Origin: Deltaproteobacteria bacterium
Lineage (GTDB): Bacteria; Desulfobacterota; Binatia; HRBIN30; JACQVA1
DNA: 64,000 nt
Reading direction: 5' to 3'
NCBI GenBank assembly: GCA_016178705.1
Contig: JACOST010000003.1
Span: 29,607-93,606, forward strand
Part shown: one piece after another, positions 10,346-19,450 of the stretch
Position numbering within the stretch: the stretch's first letter is position 1
How the letters are laid out: every line of letters starts with the position of its first letter
The notes under the pieces: model-generated
Told to the model about the DNA's origin: nothing
Database searches by the model: none
The model's input: the letters and a program-made list of their open reading frames with translations, nothing else
Made by a program: the position numbers and the translations under genes

Positions 10346-11533
10346 CTAGGTAGATGCGAACACCACGGGCATGCGGACGATCCCGTTCATGATGGTGGAG
10401 CGAAGCACCTCGACCTCACCGGCCGGCGCGAAGTCTGGGAAGCGGGCAAGTAGTTCCTCGAAGAGCACGCAGCCCTCGAGTTGCGCGAGGTTGGCGCCTA
10501 GGCACGAATGCGGTCCGATGCCGAACGACAGGTGGTCCGAATCCGTTGCCCGCGTCACGTCGAAGCGATCGGCCGTCGGCCCCCACACCTCTTCGTCACG
10601 ATTGGCCGAGGCGTAGAGGAGGACGACGTAGTCCCCTGCGGCGATCCGTTGGCCCCGAATCATCGTGTCCTGTGTGGCGGTGCGGGCGAACGTCTTCACC
10701 GGCGTCACCCAACGGAGCATCTCGTCGATGGCGCGCGGCAACAACGCTGGGTCGGCCGCGAGCGTGCGGCGCTCGTCGGGAAATTGCATCAACGCCCGCG
10801 CGCCTCCGGCGATGAGATTGCGCGTCGTCTCGTTGCCGGCGACCAGCAACGTCAGGCAGAACATGAGGACCTCGTCGTCGGCCAGGCGCTCGCCATCGAC
10901 TTCAGCGACCGCCAGCGCCGAGATGAGATCTTCGCGGGGGACGCGGCGACGTTCTTCGAGCACGCGCAGGAAGTAGCCGAAGAGCTCCTGCACGGTAACC
11001 ATCGTCGACATCACCCCGAGATCGGCTCCGGCGATGATCGCGTCGGACCAGCGCTTGAAGTCGGCGCGGTCCTGCTTCGGAACGCCGAGCATTTCAGCGA
11101 TGACGATCATCGGGAGCGGGACCGCGACTTGCTCGACGAAATCGATCGGCACCCCGGGCGTCACCGCGTCGAGGCTCTCGCACGCATACTGGCGGATGCG
11201 TGGTTCCAGTTCCTTGACCATGCGCGGCGTGAACGCTTTGCTCACTAGGCGGCGGTAGCGCAGGTGCGCCGGCGAATCCATGTAGATGATGGATTGCGGC
11301 TGATCCGGCATAGTGCCATCGCGCATCGGATCCTTCACCAGCACGCCCTGCCCGGAACAGAATAGCTGCGCGTTGCGCGAGACGTGATCGATGTCGGCGT
11401 ATTTCGTGAGCGCCCAGAAACCCGCGCGCTCGCACCAGTACACCGGGGCTTCGTTTCGCAGGCGCCGGTAAGCGGTCTCGACGTCGTCGAGGTAGAAGTC
11501 GGGATCGTCGATCGCATAGGATGGAAGTGACAC
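10346..11533 (-). CDS. Cytochrome P450
   Basis: Soluble bacterial class I-type P450 of about 395 residues, a heme monooxygenase that needs separate ferredoxin and reductase partners, none seen here. The I-helix oxygen-binding motif is LVAGNETTRN (near residue 230), the ExxR region is in the K helix, and the heme loop FGIGPHSCLGANLA has the cysteine ligand near residue 342. SPAHLRYRRLVSKAFTPR is the usual C-helix region. GTG 11533 is preferred (CTGGAG upstream); ATG 11569 is also in frame. It is divergent from the lipocalin-like gene at 11582, which suggests shared control. Substrate unknown. Confidence 0.92.
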   Translation of the reverse strand: MSLPSYAIDDPDFYLDDVETAYRRLRNEAPVYWCERAGFWALTKYADIDHVSRNAQLFCSGQGVLVKDPMRDGTMPDQPQSIIYMDSPAHLRYRRLVSKAFTPRMVKELEPRIRQYACESLDAVTPGVPIDFVEQVAVPLPMIVIAEMLGVPKQDRADFKRWSDAIIAGADLGVMSTMVTVQELFGYFLRVLEERRRVPREDLISALAVAEVDGERLADDEVLMFCLTLLVAGNETTRNLIAGGARALMQFPDERRTLAADPALLPRAIDEMLRWVTPVKTFARTATQDTMIRGQRIAAGDYVVLLYASANRDEEVWGPTADRFDVTRATDSDHLSFGIGPHSCLGANLAQLEGCVLFEELLARFPDFAPAGEVEVLRSTIMNGIVRMPVVFAST

Positions 11534-11573
11534 GATGGCTCCAGTCGTTGACAAACGGCAGTGGCACACGTTG

Positions 11574-11589
11574 ATTGACGCATGTCAAT
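11574..11589. promoter_or_regulatory. Dyad ATTGAC-N4-GTCAAT over the start of the 11582 gene
   Basis: Six-base perfect arms (11574-11579 and 11584-11589) surround the ATG at 11582 in the short divergent region between the P450 and lipocalin-like genes. No good ribosome-binding site precedes that ATG. The dyad could be an operator for a regulator of both genes; this is tentative. Confidence 0.3.
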
Positions 11590-13009
11590 GAAATCGGACA
11601 CAGGTTCTGTCCGTCCGGCGCTCGACGCGTCGGCGCCGTGGAAGCACTACCCGTACGTCCTGTCACCGTCCGATCCCCAACTCGCGTTCCCCGCCGCCGA
11701 AGGAGACCAGGGTGCGGACGGCAACACTTACTATCTGGCCGGCCGGCTAAGAGGCCTGCGGAGCCGGCGCGAGTGGGCCTACTTCGTAGTCTTCACCTTC
11801 AACAACATGGGCGGCTGGTTACGCTCCGATTTCTACACGTTCGCGCTCTTCGATCTTGCCAACGGAGATTTTGCGACCTATTCGGAGCACGACCTGCCGC
11901 GGCCTGGCCGCCTCCGGCGTACCTACAAGCTCTCAGTCGCCGTGGGACATCTGGATGTCACGTTCGCATCAGCGCTTGGACCGTGTCAGTGGACGACACG
12001 CCGGCGCCCCGATGGCTCGCTTGAACCGTTCGCGTATCATCTCCAGCTTCGCGGTCGTGACGCGCAGGGAAAGATGATGCGCCTCGACATCGATGCCGAT
12101 CCCGGCAAGCCACCGCTGCCCGTGGGCGGCGCCGAGTACGCCGGGGTGAAGACCTGCCTGGGGCAATACGGCACGCACTCGTATTTCCAGAGTAACGTCC
12201 GGGCGGTGGGCACGCTGGTGTGGGGCGACGTCCAGGAAGAGGTGGAGGGCGACGCCGGCTGGATCGATCGGCAGTGGACGCCGCGTCACCTGGGCGTCCA
12301 CCAAGGCCTGCGTAGCCGGAACTATCGCCACGAGTGGCGCCAGTTGCATCTGGACAACGGCGTCGAGCTGAGCGTGTGGCTGCAGGTCGACCGCCGCCGC
12401 CACAATCGCCTGGTCCCGTTCTCGGGCGTGACGATGGCGAACGCCGCGGGCGACGTCACGGCGACCAGCCAGTTCGAGATCGAGCGCCTGACGTTCGTAC
12501 GCGACCCCGGCGTGATCCGTCCACGTCTCTCCCTCACTCGCGGCGCAAAGTACTTCACAGATTGTTATCGGCTGCGCGTCCCGTTGTACGAACTCGACAT
12601 CTACTCTGAACCGCTGATTGCCGCCCCCGCGCACGCCTTTCCGATCGAGTACTGGAGCGGCCCCACGCGGCTGCGTGGAACGATGCAGGGGCGCGAGGTG
12701 ACGGGCTTCGGCTTCCACGAGCGCACGCTGGTGTTCGCCCGCGACTTCGAACTGGTCGACGTACTGCGTTCGAGCGTGCGGCACCTCGCGCCGGCAGTGT
12801 TCGCGCCGAACACTCCTGGGCCTCTGGAAGCGGCGAACATCATCTGGGAACTCGACGCGTTCCTCAGCCACGGCGACCGGGCGGCGGCGCGCCGGCATCT
12901 CGCGCTACATGTGCGGCCGATTCTCGAGCAGGTCCGTGACGACTGCCTCGCGCACTTGCTCACGATCGCCGACGACCTCGACGCGGCCCTCGCCCGGCGA
13001 CGCGGTTAA
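11582..13009 (+). CDS. CrtC/AttH-like lipocalin-domain protein
   Basis: Protein of 475 residues. The central part resembles the AttH/CrtC (carotenoid 1,2-hydratase-like) fold: FNNMGGWLRSDFYTFALFD, then VWGDVQEEVEGDAGWIDRQW, HEWRQLHLDNGVELSVW, and a second half with FPIEYWSGPTRLRGTM and GFGFHERTLVFARDFEL. The family includes hydratases and proteins of unknown function that bind hydrophobic ligands. No signal peptide is visible. A C-terminal ~70-residue helical tail is extra. Divergent pairing with a P450 suggests lipid, terpenoid or xenobiotic metabolism (inference). ATG 11588 is an alternative start. Confidence 0.65.
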   Translation: MSMKSDTGSVRPALDASAPWKHYPYVLSPSDPQLAFPAAEGDQGADGNTYYLAGRLRGLRSRREWAYFVVFTFNNMGGWLRSDFYTFALFDLANGDFATYSEHDLPRPGRLRRTYKLSVAVGHLDVTFASALGPCQWTTRRRPDGSLEPFAYHLQLRGRDAQGKMMRLDIDADPGKPPLPVGGAEYAGVKTCLGQYGTHSYFQSNVRAVGTLVWGDVQEEVEGDAGWIDRQWTPRHLGVHQGLRSRNYRHEWRQLHLDNGVELSVWLQVDRRRHNRLVPFSGVTMANAAGDVTATSQFEIERLTFVRDPGVIRPRLSLTRGAKYFTDCYRLRVPLYELDIYSEPLIAAPAHAFPIEYWSGPTRLRGTMQGREVTGFGFHERTLVFARDFELVDVLRSSVRHLAPAVFAPNTPGPLEAANIIWELDAFLSHGDRAAARRHLALHVRPILEQVRDDCLAHLLTIADDLDAALARRRG

Positions 13010-13118
13010 CCCTGATGTGACAGAACAGGGGTGGTGGGGTCGCAGTTTGCCAGCACCAGTTGCGCGGTCGGGGAGGGTTCCAACGTGCCGTTCTTTAACG
13101 TCATTGAGAATGAGGTTT

Positions 13119-13192
13119 TGGGAGGGCGAGGCTCCCGCCGAGCCACCGCACCATCAACGCGCCAGCGGCTCGCCGGAAGGCTCGCCCTCCCA
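13119..13192. repeat. MITE/REP-like inverted-repeat element
   Basis: 26-base arms at 13119-13144 and 13167-13192 match as reverse complements at 23 of 26 positions, around a 22-base centre. The arm begins TGGGAGGGCGAGGC. It sits between convergent genes (11582-13009 and 13232-13969). Elements of this form are usually dispersed and non-autonomous; other copies cannot be counted here. Confidence 0.6.
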
Positions 13193-13231
13193 GATTCTCC
13201 CACCGATCTATTGTCACATCAGGATTAATGT

Positions 13232-13969
13232 TCAGACGTCGTTCGGTTCGAAACCCCACGCGCGTAAGATCGCGGCCTCGTCGGTCACGCTCGTCGCCTT
13301 CTTGAAGCGCGCGCCTGAGCGTCCCTTCACACGCCGTTCGCAATCTGGCCAAGTCGAGTGCTTCATCGGCTTGCCGTCGACGACACTGAGATAGGAGTAC
13401 GCTGCCACCTTGCTCTTGCCGCTCGAACCGGCGGAGCGCTTGGGCACACTCGTGTCGTCCGGGATATCGAGAATCGGAATCGGGTAGCCGATCAGAGGGC
13501 CGTCGTAGAGATCGGGCGGGTGCGCAAGCGCGAACCCGTCGGCGATCTCGTCGACGCGCTCGTTGCCCGGGACGCCGGTATGGCCGCGGACATAATTCCA
13601 GGCAATGGCGCCTCTGCCGCGCGCTTCCACTAGACCTGCGAGTTGCTCCCAGAGCTCGCGATTCAGCACATCCCCGCCGGCGGCGGTTTTCCAACCGCGT
13701 CGGCGCCACGCCCAGATCCATTCGCGGATACCGCGGATGACGTAGGTCGAGTCGGTGTAGAGCGCCAACGCGCCCGGTGTATCGCGCAAACGCCGCAGCG
13801 CCTCGATCGGGCCGGTGAGCTCCATCCGATTGTTGGTCGTGTGCGGCGCGCCGCCGCCAAGCTCGGAGACGTGACCGTCGGGCGTGACGATGACGACCCC
13901 CCACCCGCCACGCCCAGGGTTGCCCTTGGCCGCACCGTCGCTGAACACCACGATCGCCTGCTCGTACAT
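13232..13969 (-). CDS. rnhA: Ribonuclease HI with C-terminal viroplasmin-like domain
   Basis: RNase HI cleaves RNA in RNA-DNA hybrids. The catalytic acidic residues are in FSDGAAKGNPGRGGWG, NNRMELTGP, LYTDSTYVI and NERVDEIAD. The core takes about 150 residues. A further ~95 residues follow, ending in AYSYLSVVDGKPMKHSTWPD, CERRVKG, ARFKKATSV and ILRAWGF. This resembles the small viroplasmin (caulimovirus VI-type) nucleic-acid-binding domain, which in many RNases H lies at the N-terminus instead. ATG 13969 has GAGGA upstream. It is convergent with the lipocalin-like gene. Confidence 0.9.
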   Translation of the reverse strand: MYEQAIVVFSDGAAKGNPGRGGWGVVIVTPDGHVSELGGGAPHTTNNRMELTGPIEALRRLRDTPGALALYTDSTYVIRGIREWIWAWRRRGWKTAAGGDVLNRELWEQLAGLVEARGRGAIAWNYVRGHTGVPGNERVDEIADGFALAHPPDLYDGPLIGYPIPILDIPDDTSVPKRSAGSSGKSKVAAYSYLSVVDGKPMKHSTWPDCERRVKGRSGARFKKATSVTDEAAILRAWGFEPNDV

Positions 13970-14141
13970 TCCGATTCCTCACGCGTGCCTGTGCCCGGTT
14001 TGCGCGGATCGCGCAACTGCAGCCAACCGCGCGCAGCGGATCATTGCGTGGTCGACAAGGTGACCCCATGACCCATCTGCCGATTGCGTTGCTGCTCACC
14101 TGGTGCGATAGGCTGCCACACGAACCGACTGAGGGGAGGCG

Positions 14142-15386
14142 ATGGAACCGGCGCAGATCGAACGCTTCTACCGCGACGAGTTCGGGCGCATCTTGGCGAC
14201 CGTGATCCGGCTCGTCGGGGACTTCCATCTCGCCGAGGAGGCGGTGCAGGATGCGTTCACGGTGGCGCTCGACCAGTGGCCACGCGAAGGACCTCCCGCG
14301 AATCCGCGCGCGTGGATCATCTCGACCGCGCGCCACAAGGCCATCGACGCGCTGCGACGGACCGGACGCTTCGAGGAGATTCGCGGCGAGCTCGGCCACA
14401 TCACAGAGTCGAGCCACGGTCCCGATGTCCCGAGCGAATCGGACTCGGCAATTCCCGACGAACGCCTGCGCCTGATTTTTACCTGCTGCCACCCGGCACT
14501 CGCGCCCGAGGCGCAGGTGGCGCTGTCGCTGCGCACGCTGTGTGGGCTGTCGACCGACGAGATCGCGCGCGCCTTCCTGGTCCCATTGCCGACTATGGCG
14601 CAACGCCTGGTGCGGGCGCAGCGCAAGATCCACGACGCGCGCATCCCCTACGAAGTTCCACCACCGGCGCTGTTGCCCGAGCGCCTCGACGCCGTGATGG
14701 CGGTCGTCTATCTGGCCTTCAATGAGGGCTACGCCGCAACTGCCGGCGACGCATTGCTGCGCCCCGACCTCTGTCGCGAGGCGATCACACTCGGCCGGCT
14801 GCTGTGCCAACTGCTGCCAGATCAAGCCGAGCCGCGCGCCTTGCTCGCCTTGATGCTACTCCACGATGCGCGCCGGGCGACGCGCACAACAGCCAACGGC
14901 GAACTGGTGCTGCTCGAAAGCCAAGACCGTTCACGCTGGGACCGTGTCCAAATCGCCGAAGGCCTTGCGCTGGTCGAGTCGCTGGGCCTAGCAGCGCAGT
15001 CCGCTTCATACGCCCTGGAAGCTGGGATCGCCGCGGAACATGTTCGCGCGCGTCGCGCCGCCGAGACCAACTGGCGAGCCATCGCTCGACTCGACGAGGG
15101 GCTCGCACGCGCGCGGCCCTCACCTGTGGTCGAGCTCAACCGCGCGGTTGCGGTCGCCATGGCCGAGGGACCAGAGGCCGGCTTGGCGCTCATCAGCGAG
15201 TTGGCTTCGCGGGGCGAACTCCGCGGCTACTACTTGCTGTGGTCGGCTGAAGCCGATCTGCTGCGACGGCTCAAGCGATTCGACGAAGCAGCGCAGTCCT
15301 ATCGACGCGCTTTGGCTCTCGTCACCACCGAGCCCGAGCGGCGATTTCTCGAGAAGCGGCTCCGCGAAGTGATCGCCGCGCATTGA
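14142..15386 (+). CDS. ECF sigma factor, ECF42-type with C-terminal extension
   Basis: RNA polymerase sigma factor of 414 residues. Sigma-70 region 2 is at residues ~1-75 ([31 protein letters not shown]) and region 4 at ~105-165 ([20 protein letters not shown]). The ~230-residue helical extension ([35 protein letters not shown]) is diagnostic of the ECF42 group. ECF42 factors usually lie next to a DGPF/YCII-domain protein rather than an anti-sigma factor; none is seen on either side. GAGG precedes ATG 14142. The next gene downstream, on the same strand, encodes the cyclase/AAA protein. Confidence 0.9.
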   Translation: MEPAQIERFYRDEFGRILATVIRLVGDFHLAEEAVQDAFTVALDQWPREGPPANPRAWIISTARHKAIDALRRTGRFEEIRGELGHITESSHGPDVPSESDSAIPDERLRLIFTCCHPALAPEAQVALSLRTLCGLSTDEIARAFLVPLPTMAQRLVRAQRKIHDARIPYEVPPPALLPERLDAVMAVVYLAFNEGYAATAGDALLRPDLCREAITLGRLLCQLLPDQAEPRALLALMLLHDARRATRTTANGELVLLESQDRSRWDRVQIAEGLALVESLGLAAQSASYALEAGIAAEHVRARRAAETNWRAIARLDEGLARARPSPVVELNRAVAVAMAEGPEAGLALISELASRGELRGYYLLWSAEADLLRRLKRFDEAAQSYRRALALVTTEPERRFLEKRLREVIAAH

Positions 15387-15475
15387 GGGAACAAACGCGC
15401 CCAGCGAACAATCGTCCGATCGCACCGCCACCGACCGCGCTTGACTGAAGACTGACAGAGGATGAAAGTCACCGC

Positions 15476-18400
15476 ATGCGCTGCGCCAGTTGCGGAACCG
15501 AGTTGCTGCCGGGCAAACAGTTTTGCCACGTGTGCGGAACGCGAGCGGTGCAGGCGTGCCCGAACTGCGGCGTCACCGTCAGCCCCGGCATGCGTTTCTG
15601 CGCCGACTGCGGTTTTCAACTCATACCGGACGCGCCGGCGACGGCGCCTCCGGCCAACGCACCGGCGCTAGCGGCAGGCAACGGCGATCGCCTGGAACGC
15701 CTCTCACGCCACATTCCCAACGAACTGGCGCAGAAGATCCTCGCCAGCAAGGGCTCGATTGCCGGCGAGCGCAAACTCGTCACCGTGCTCTTCTGCGATC
15801 TGGTGGGCTCCACGGCGATCGCCGAACGGCTCGATCCGGAGGAGTATCACGAGCTGCTGGAGCGCTATCTCGAACTCGCCTTCGCCGAAATCTATCGCTT
15901 CGACGGCATCGTCAACCAGCTCGCGGGCGACGGCATGATGGCGTTGTTCGGCGCGCCCGTGGCCCACGAAGACGCCCCGCATCGCGCCATCCGCGCCGCA
16001 CTCGCCATCCGCGACGCGCTCACGCGGTTCAACGAGCAGGGTCAGATGGCGGCGCGCTTGGCCGGCCGCGCGCTGCGCGCCCGCGTCGGCATCCACACCG
16101 GCCCGGTCGTCGTCGGCACCGTCGGCAACGACTTCAAAATGGATTACTCCGCGATCGGCGACACCACCAATCTCGCCGCCCGCCTGCAAGCGCTCGCGCA
16201 ACCCGGCACCGTGCTGATCAGCGAAGCGACGCACCGCCTGGTGCGCGGCTTCTTCGAAGTGCAGCCGGCAGGCACTTTCGAAGTGAAGGGCAAGAGTCAA
16301 CCGGTGGCGGTGTACGAGGTCCAGCGCTTGAGCGGCGTGACCTCTCCGATGGCGATCGCGCAGGCCCGCGGCATGACGCCGTTTGTCGGGCGCGGCGAAG
16401 AGCTGGCGCAACTCATCGCGTGCTACGAGCGGCTCAGCGGCAGTCTCGCGCAGGTGGTCGCGATTGTCGGCGAGGCCGGCAGCGGCAAATCGCGCTTGGT
16501 GTACGAGTTCAAGCAGCAACTCGGCGGCGAGGACGTGGTGTTCTTCGAATCGCGCTGCTCTTCGCTCACGCAAACGCAGCCGCACTCACCCTGGGTGCAC
16601 ATGCTGCGACAATATTTCGGACTGACCGCGGGCGAGTCACCCGAGTGCGCATGCGACAAGATCCAGAGCAAGCTGGCGCCTCTCGATCTGCCGCCGGCCG
16701 TGTACACCAACTTGTGCCATCTGCTGTCGCTCCATGGCGATGCGGCGCCTGAGGAATCGGAGGACGAGATCCGGCGCCACGTCTTTGAAGCCGTTGCCCA
16801 CTTCATGGGGGCTGTCAGCAAAAGCGCGCCGGTCGTTATCGTGATCGAGGATCTGCACTGGATCGACGATGCCTCGCGCGAGATGCTGGAGCTGGCCGTG
16901 ACGCAGATCCGCAGCGTGCGGGTCATGCTGCTGGTGAGCCACCGCCCCGACTTCCAACCCTCGTGGCGACCGCAGGCGGCCTTCACGCTGCTCAACTTGC
17001 GGCCGCTGACGGATCACACGACCGCGGAGATCATCCGTGCGGTCGCCGGCGGCGCGCTGCCGCCGGAGTTGGAGCACACGATTCAACTCCGTGCCGAAGG
17101 CAACCCGTTTTTCGCCGAGGAACTCACCCGCGCGCTGGTCGAGGAAGGCTACGTGGTCCGCACCAACGGGCACGTGCGTTTGACGCGGCCGGCGGAACAG
17201 ATCCGCATTCCCGGTTCAGTGGAGGAAGTGCTCGGCGCCCGCGTCGACCGCCTCGGCCCGCACGCCAAGCGCGTGATTCAAGTCGCGGCGGTGCTCGGCC
17301 GGCAATTTCGCCGCGAACAAGTCGAGCAATTGCTGAGCGACGAAGGGATCGACATCGCCAGCCAACTCGAAGAACTCGAGCGACGGGGCGTGATTCATCG
17401 CAAGAGCGTGCATTCCGCGGACGAGTATCGCTTCGGCGAGAGCCTGACGCAGGAGGTCGCGTACGAAGGGTTGCTCCTCCGCGAGCGGCGGCAGTTACAC
17501 GATCGTATCGGTCGCATCCTGGAAGCCGAGCATGGCGGCTCACCCAGTGAGCACGCCGCTCTGCTCGCGCATCACTTCAGCCGCAGCGACAGCCACGAGA
17601 AGGCGGTCGACGCGCTCATCCGCGCCGGCCGTCACGCCGAGCAGGTGCCATCGTATCGCAGTGCCGTCGAGTTGTATCGCCGTGCGTGGGATCTGGCGAA
17701 CGCGGCGTTGGTGGAGACGACCGAGCCGGCGACGCAGACGCGATTGCGCCGCGCCGCCATCAATGCCGCGGTCGCGTTCTGCCGCATGACGGTGATCTAT
17801 AGCGGGACCGAAACCGCCGACAGCGAGCAGGTGGCGGTTCATGCGCAGGAACTCGCCGAGTCCACCGGCGACCCCCAGGATATGGCTTCGCTCTACACCT
17901 ATCACGGCATGATCATTCTCGGCGGCGCGCGCGAACGCTTCGGTGAAGGCTTGGCGCTGGTCGAGCGCGGCGCCGAGGTCGCGGCGCGCGCCGGCTTGAC
18001 CGCCGCCACGATGAACATCACCCGCGCAGTGGCGTGGGGTTACATGGTCGACGGTCAATTCGCCCGGTCTCTGGGGTCGTTCGAACAACTCCTCGCCGGC
18101 CTCGAACAATCGGGCGATGCCGCCAAGCTCTCGGACATCTATCTGGGCTCGCTATCGATGCGCACGGCAATTCATCTTTATGGCGATGATCTCGCCGCCT
18201 CCCAAACCGCCGCAACCCGGACCTACGAGTTGGCGGTGCGGGCCTCGAATCGCACCATCCAGAGCATGAACGCTGGCCACCTGGCACTCGTCCATCTCGT
18301 CCGCGCCGAGTATGCCGACGCCAAGCGCTGGGCCGATCGCTCGCTCGAAATCGCCGAAGCCATCGGCAACCTCGCCGCGGTGCGCACCGGTGCCATCACG

Positions 18401-18907
18401 GCCCTGGCGTCGCGCATCGAGCTGGGCGAACCCGTGGCGGTCTCGCGCTATCTCGACCAGATTGAGCAGCGCTTCACCGCGCTCGGTGACTTGGCACTTA
18501 AGATCCACGTCGCGATCGATGCTTATCTGATGGTTGGTGAACTCAAACGCGCGCGACGCCTCGCCGAGCAGGCCTTTGCGCACGCCGGCGGGCGCCTCCG
18601 CGAGGCAATCAGCGCGACCGCGCTCGGCGACGTCATGCGGCGACTCGGGCCGGAACACTGGGACGAGTCTCAACAGTGGTACGATCGCGCCGTGACCACA
18701 GCGCGCGCCATCGGATCACAGTCAACGCTGGCGATCGCGACCCTCGGTGCGGCCGAGTTGGCCGCCGCGCGCGGCGACCACGCGCTGGCCGTGGCGCACG
18801 CCGACATGGCGCGGACGCTGCTGCGCGACCTCGGCGCGGCGCGTTACGAGGCGCGAGCGGAACGCCTCCTCGCGACGCTGCACGCCGGCGCCACCGCCAC
18901 CGCATAG
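15476..18907 (+). CDS. Zinc-ribbon/class III cyclase/AAA ATPase/TPR signalling protein
   Basis: Multidomain protein of 1143 residues. The N-terminus carries four CxxC knuckles (CASC, CHVC, CPNC, CADC) in the first 45 residues, a double zinc ribbon. A class III adenylate/guanylate cyclase domain follows (KLVTVLFCDLVGSTAIAERL, AGDGMMALFG, VGIHTGPVVVGTVG). A P-loop ATPase has Walker A GEAGSGKSR near residue 330 and Walker B VVIVIEDLHWIDD near residue 452. The last ~550 residues are TPR-like helices. Family members are large signalling proteins of unclear output, and whether the cyclase is active was not tested. ATG 15476 begins directly before the first CxxC. The gene ends three bases before a convergent gene. 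Confidence 0.9.
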   Translation: MRCASCGTELLPGKQFCHVCGTRAVQACPNCGVTVSPGMRFCADCGFQLIPDAPATAPPANAPALAAGNGDRLERLSRHIPNELAQKILASKGSIAGERKLVTVLFCDLVGSTAIAERLDPEEYHELLERYLELAFAEIYRFDGIVNQLAGDGMMALFGAPVAHEDAPHRAIRAALAIRDALTRFNEQGQMAARLAGRALRARVGIHTGPVVVGTVGNDFKMDYSAIGDTTNLAARLQALAQPGTVLISEATHRLVRGFFEVQPAGTFEVKGKSQPVAVYEVQRLSGVTSPMAIAQARGMTPFVGRGEELAQLIACYERLSGSLAQVVAIVGEAGSGKSRLVYEFKQQLGGEDVVFFESRCSSLTQTQPHSPWVHMLRQYFGLTAGESPECACDKIQSKLAPLDLPPAVYTNLCHLLSLHGDAAPEESEDEIRRHVFEAVAHFMGAVSKSAPVVIVIEDLHWIDDASREMLELAVTQIRSVRVMLLVSHRPDFQPSWRPQAAFTLLNLRPLTDHTTAEIIRAVAGGALPPELEHTIQLRAEGNPFFAEELTRALVEEGYVVRTNGHVRLTRPAEQIRIPGSVEEVLGARVDRLGPHAKRVIQVAAVLGRQFRREQVEQLLSDEGIDIASQLEELERRGVIHRKSVHSADEYRFGESLTQEVAYEGLLLRERRQLHDRIGRILEAEHGGSPSEHAALLAHHFSRSDSHEKAVDALIRAGRHAEQVPSYRSAVELYRRAWDLANAALVETTEPATQTRLRRAAINAAVAFCRMTVIYSGTETADSEQVAVHAQELAESTGDPQDMASLYTYHGMIILGGARERFGEGLALVERGAEVAARAGLTAATMNITRAVAWGYMVDGQFARSLGSFEQLLAGLEQSGDAAKLSDIYLGSLSMRTAIHLYGDDLAASQTAATRTYELAVRASNRTIQSMNAGHLALVHLVRAEYADAKRWADRSLEIAEAIGNLAAVRTGAITALASRIELGEPVAVSRYLDQIEQRFTALGDLALKIHVAIDAYLMVGELKRARRLAEQAFAHAGGRLREAISATALGDVMRRLGPEHWDESQQWYDRAVTTARAIGSQSTLAIATLGAAELAAARGDHALAVAHADMARTLLRDLGAARYEARAERLLATLHAGATATA

Positions 18908-18910
18908 CGG

Positions 18911-19450
18911 CTACTTCTTCTTCGCCTTCTGTCGCTTCGCCGGCTGCGGCGCGGGCGGCACCAGCTGCCACAACGCGCGCAGCTCCGGATAGGTCATGAC
19001 AAACCACAAGCCCAGCGGCGCCACGACGAAGGCCACCAAGCCGGAGAACACCCCGAGCGTGTCTTTGAAAACATTGGGCTGATCCATGATGAACGGATAG
19101 GTGAGCACCACGCCCACATCGATCAGGACGTACAACACGCTGCCCAGCGCGGCGGCAATCGCCGCGCGCTTGATACGGATGCCCGGCGTCGCCGCCACCA
19201 GCGCGAGGAACGGCACCATCCCCATCGACAACTGGGGTAACTGCACCAGCAGGTGCAGCTTACGAGTGCCGGAGTGAAAGATCGCATCGGTGGGTTTGAT
19301 GTCGATCCACCACCCATTCACCAGCGGACTGATGGCGCGGGCGATCGTCAACACGGCGCTCCGAAACAGCGTCGCTACGTCAGCCGCCCACCACAGGACG
19401 AGCAGGAGTGCGAAGCTCAGCAGAAAGATGCCGGCGAAGCGCCACTTCAT
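18911..19450 (-). CDS. Exosortase-associated integral membrane protein
   Basis: Membrane protein of 179 residues with about four hydrophobic segments: FAGIFLLSFALLLVLWWAAD, a SMGMVPFLALVAATPG segment, AAALGSVLYVLIDVGVVL, and GLVAFVVAPLGLWFVMT. A basic KRQKAKKK tail closes it. The ATG at 19450 overlaps the TGA of the exosortase gene as ATGA, so the two are translationally coupled. Exosortase H loci often carry a small membrane partner in this position; that assignment is from memory and from the coupling. Specific role unknown. Confidence 0.65.
   Translation of the reverse strand: MKWRFAGIFLLSFALLLVLWWAADVATLFRSAVLTIARAISPLVNGWWIDIKPTDAIFHSGTRKLHLLVQLPQLSMGMVPFLALVAATPGIRIKRAAIAAALGSVLYVLIDVGVVLTYPFIMDQPNVFKDTLGVFSGLVAFVVAPLGLWFVMTYPELRALWQLVPPAPQPAKRQKAKKK

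Noticed and set aside
13101..14825. 574-residue minus-strand frame across RNase HI and the sigma factor
   Set aside because: It runs opposite or out of frame with two recognised genes and reads as Arg-rich sequence; shadow of GC-rich codons.
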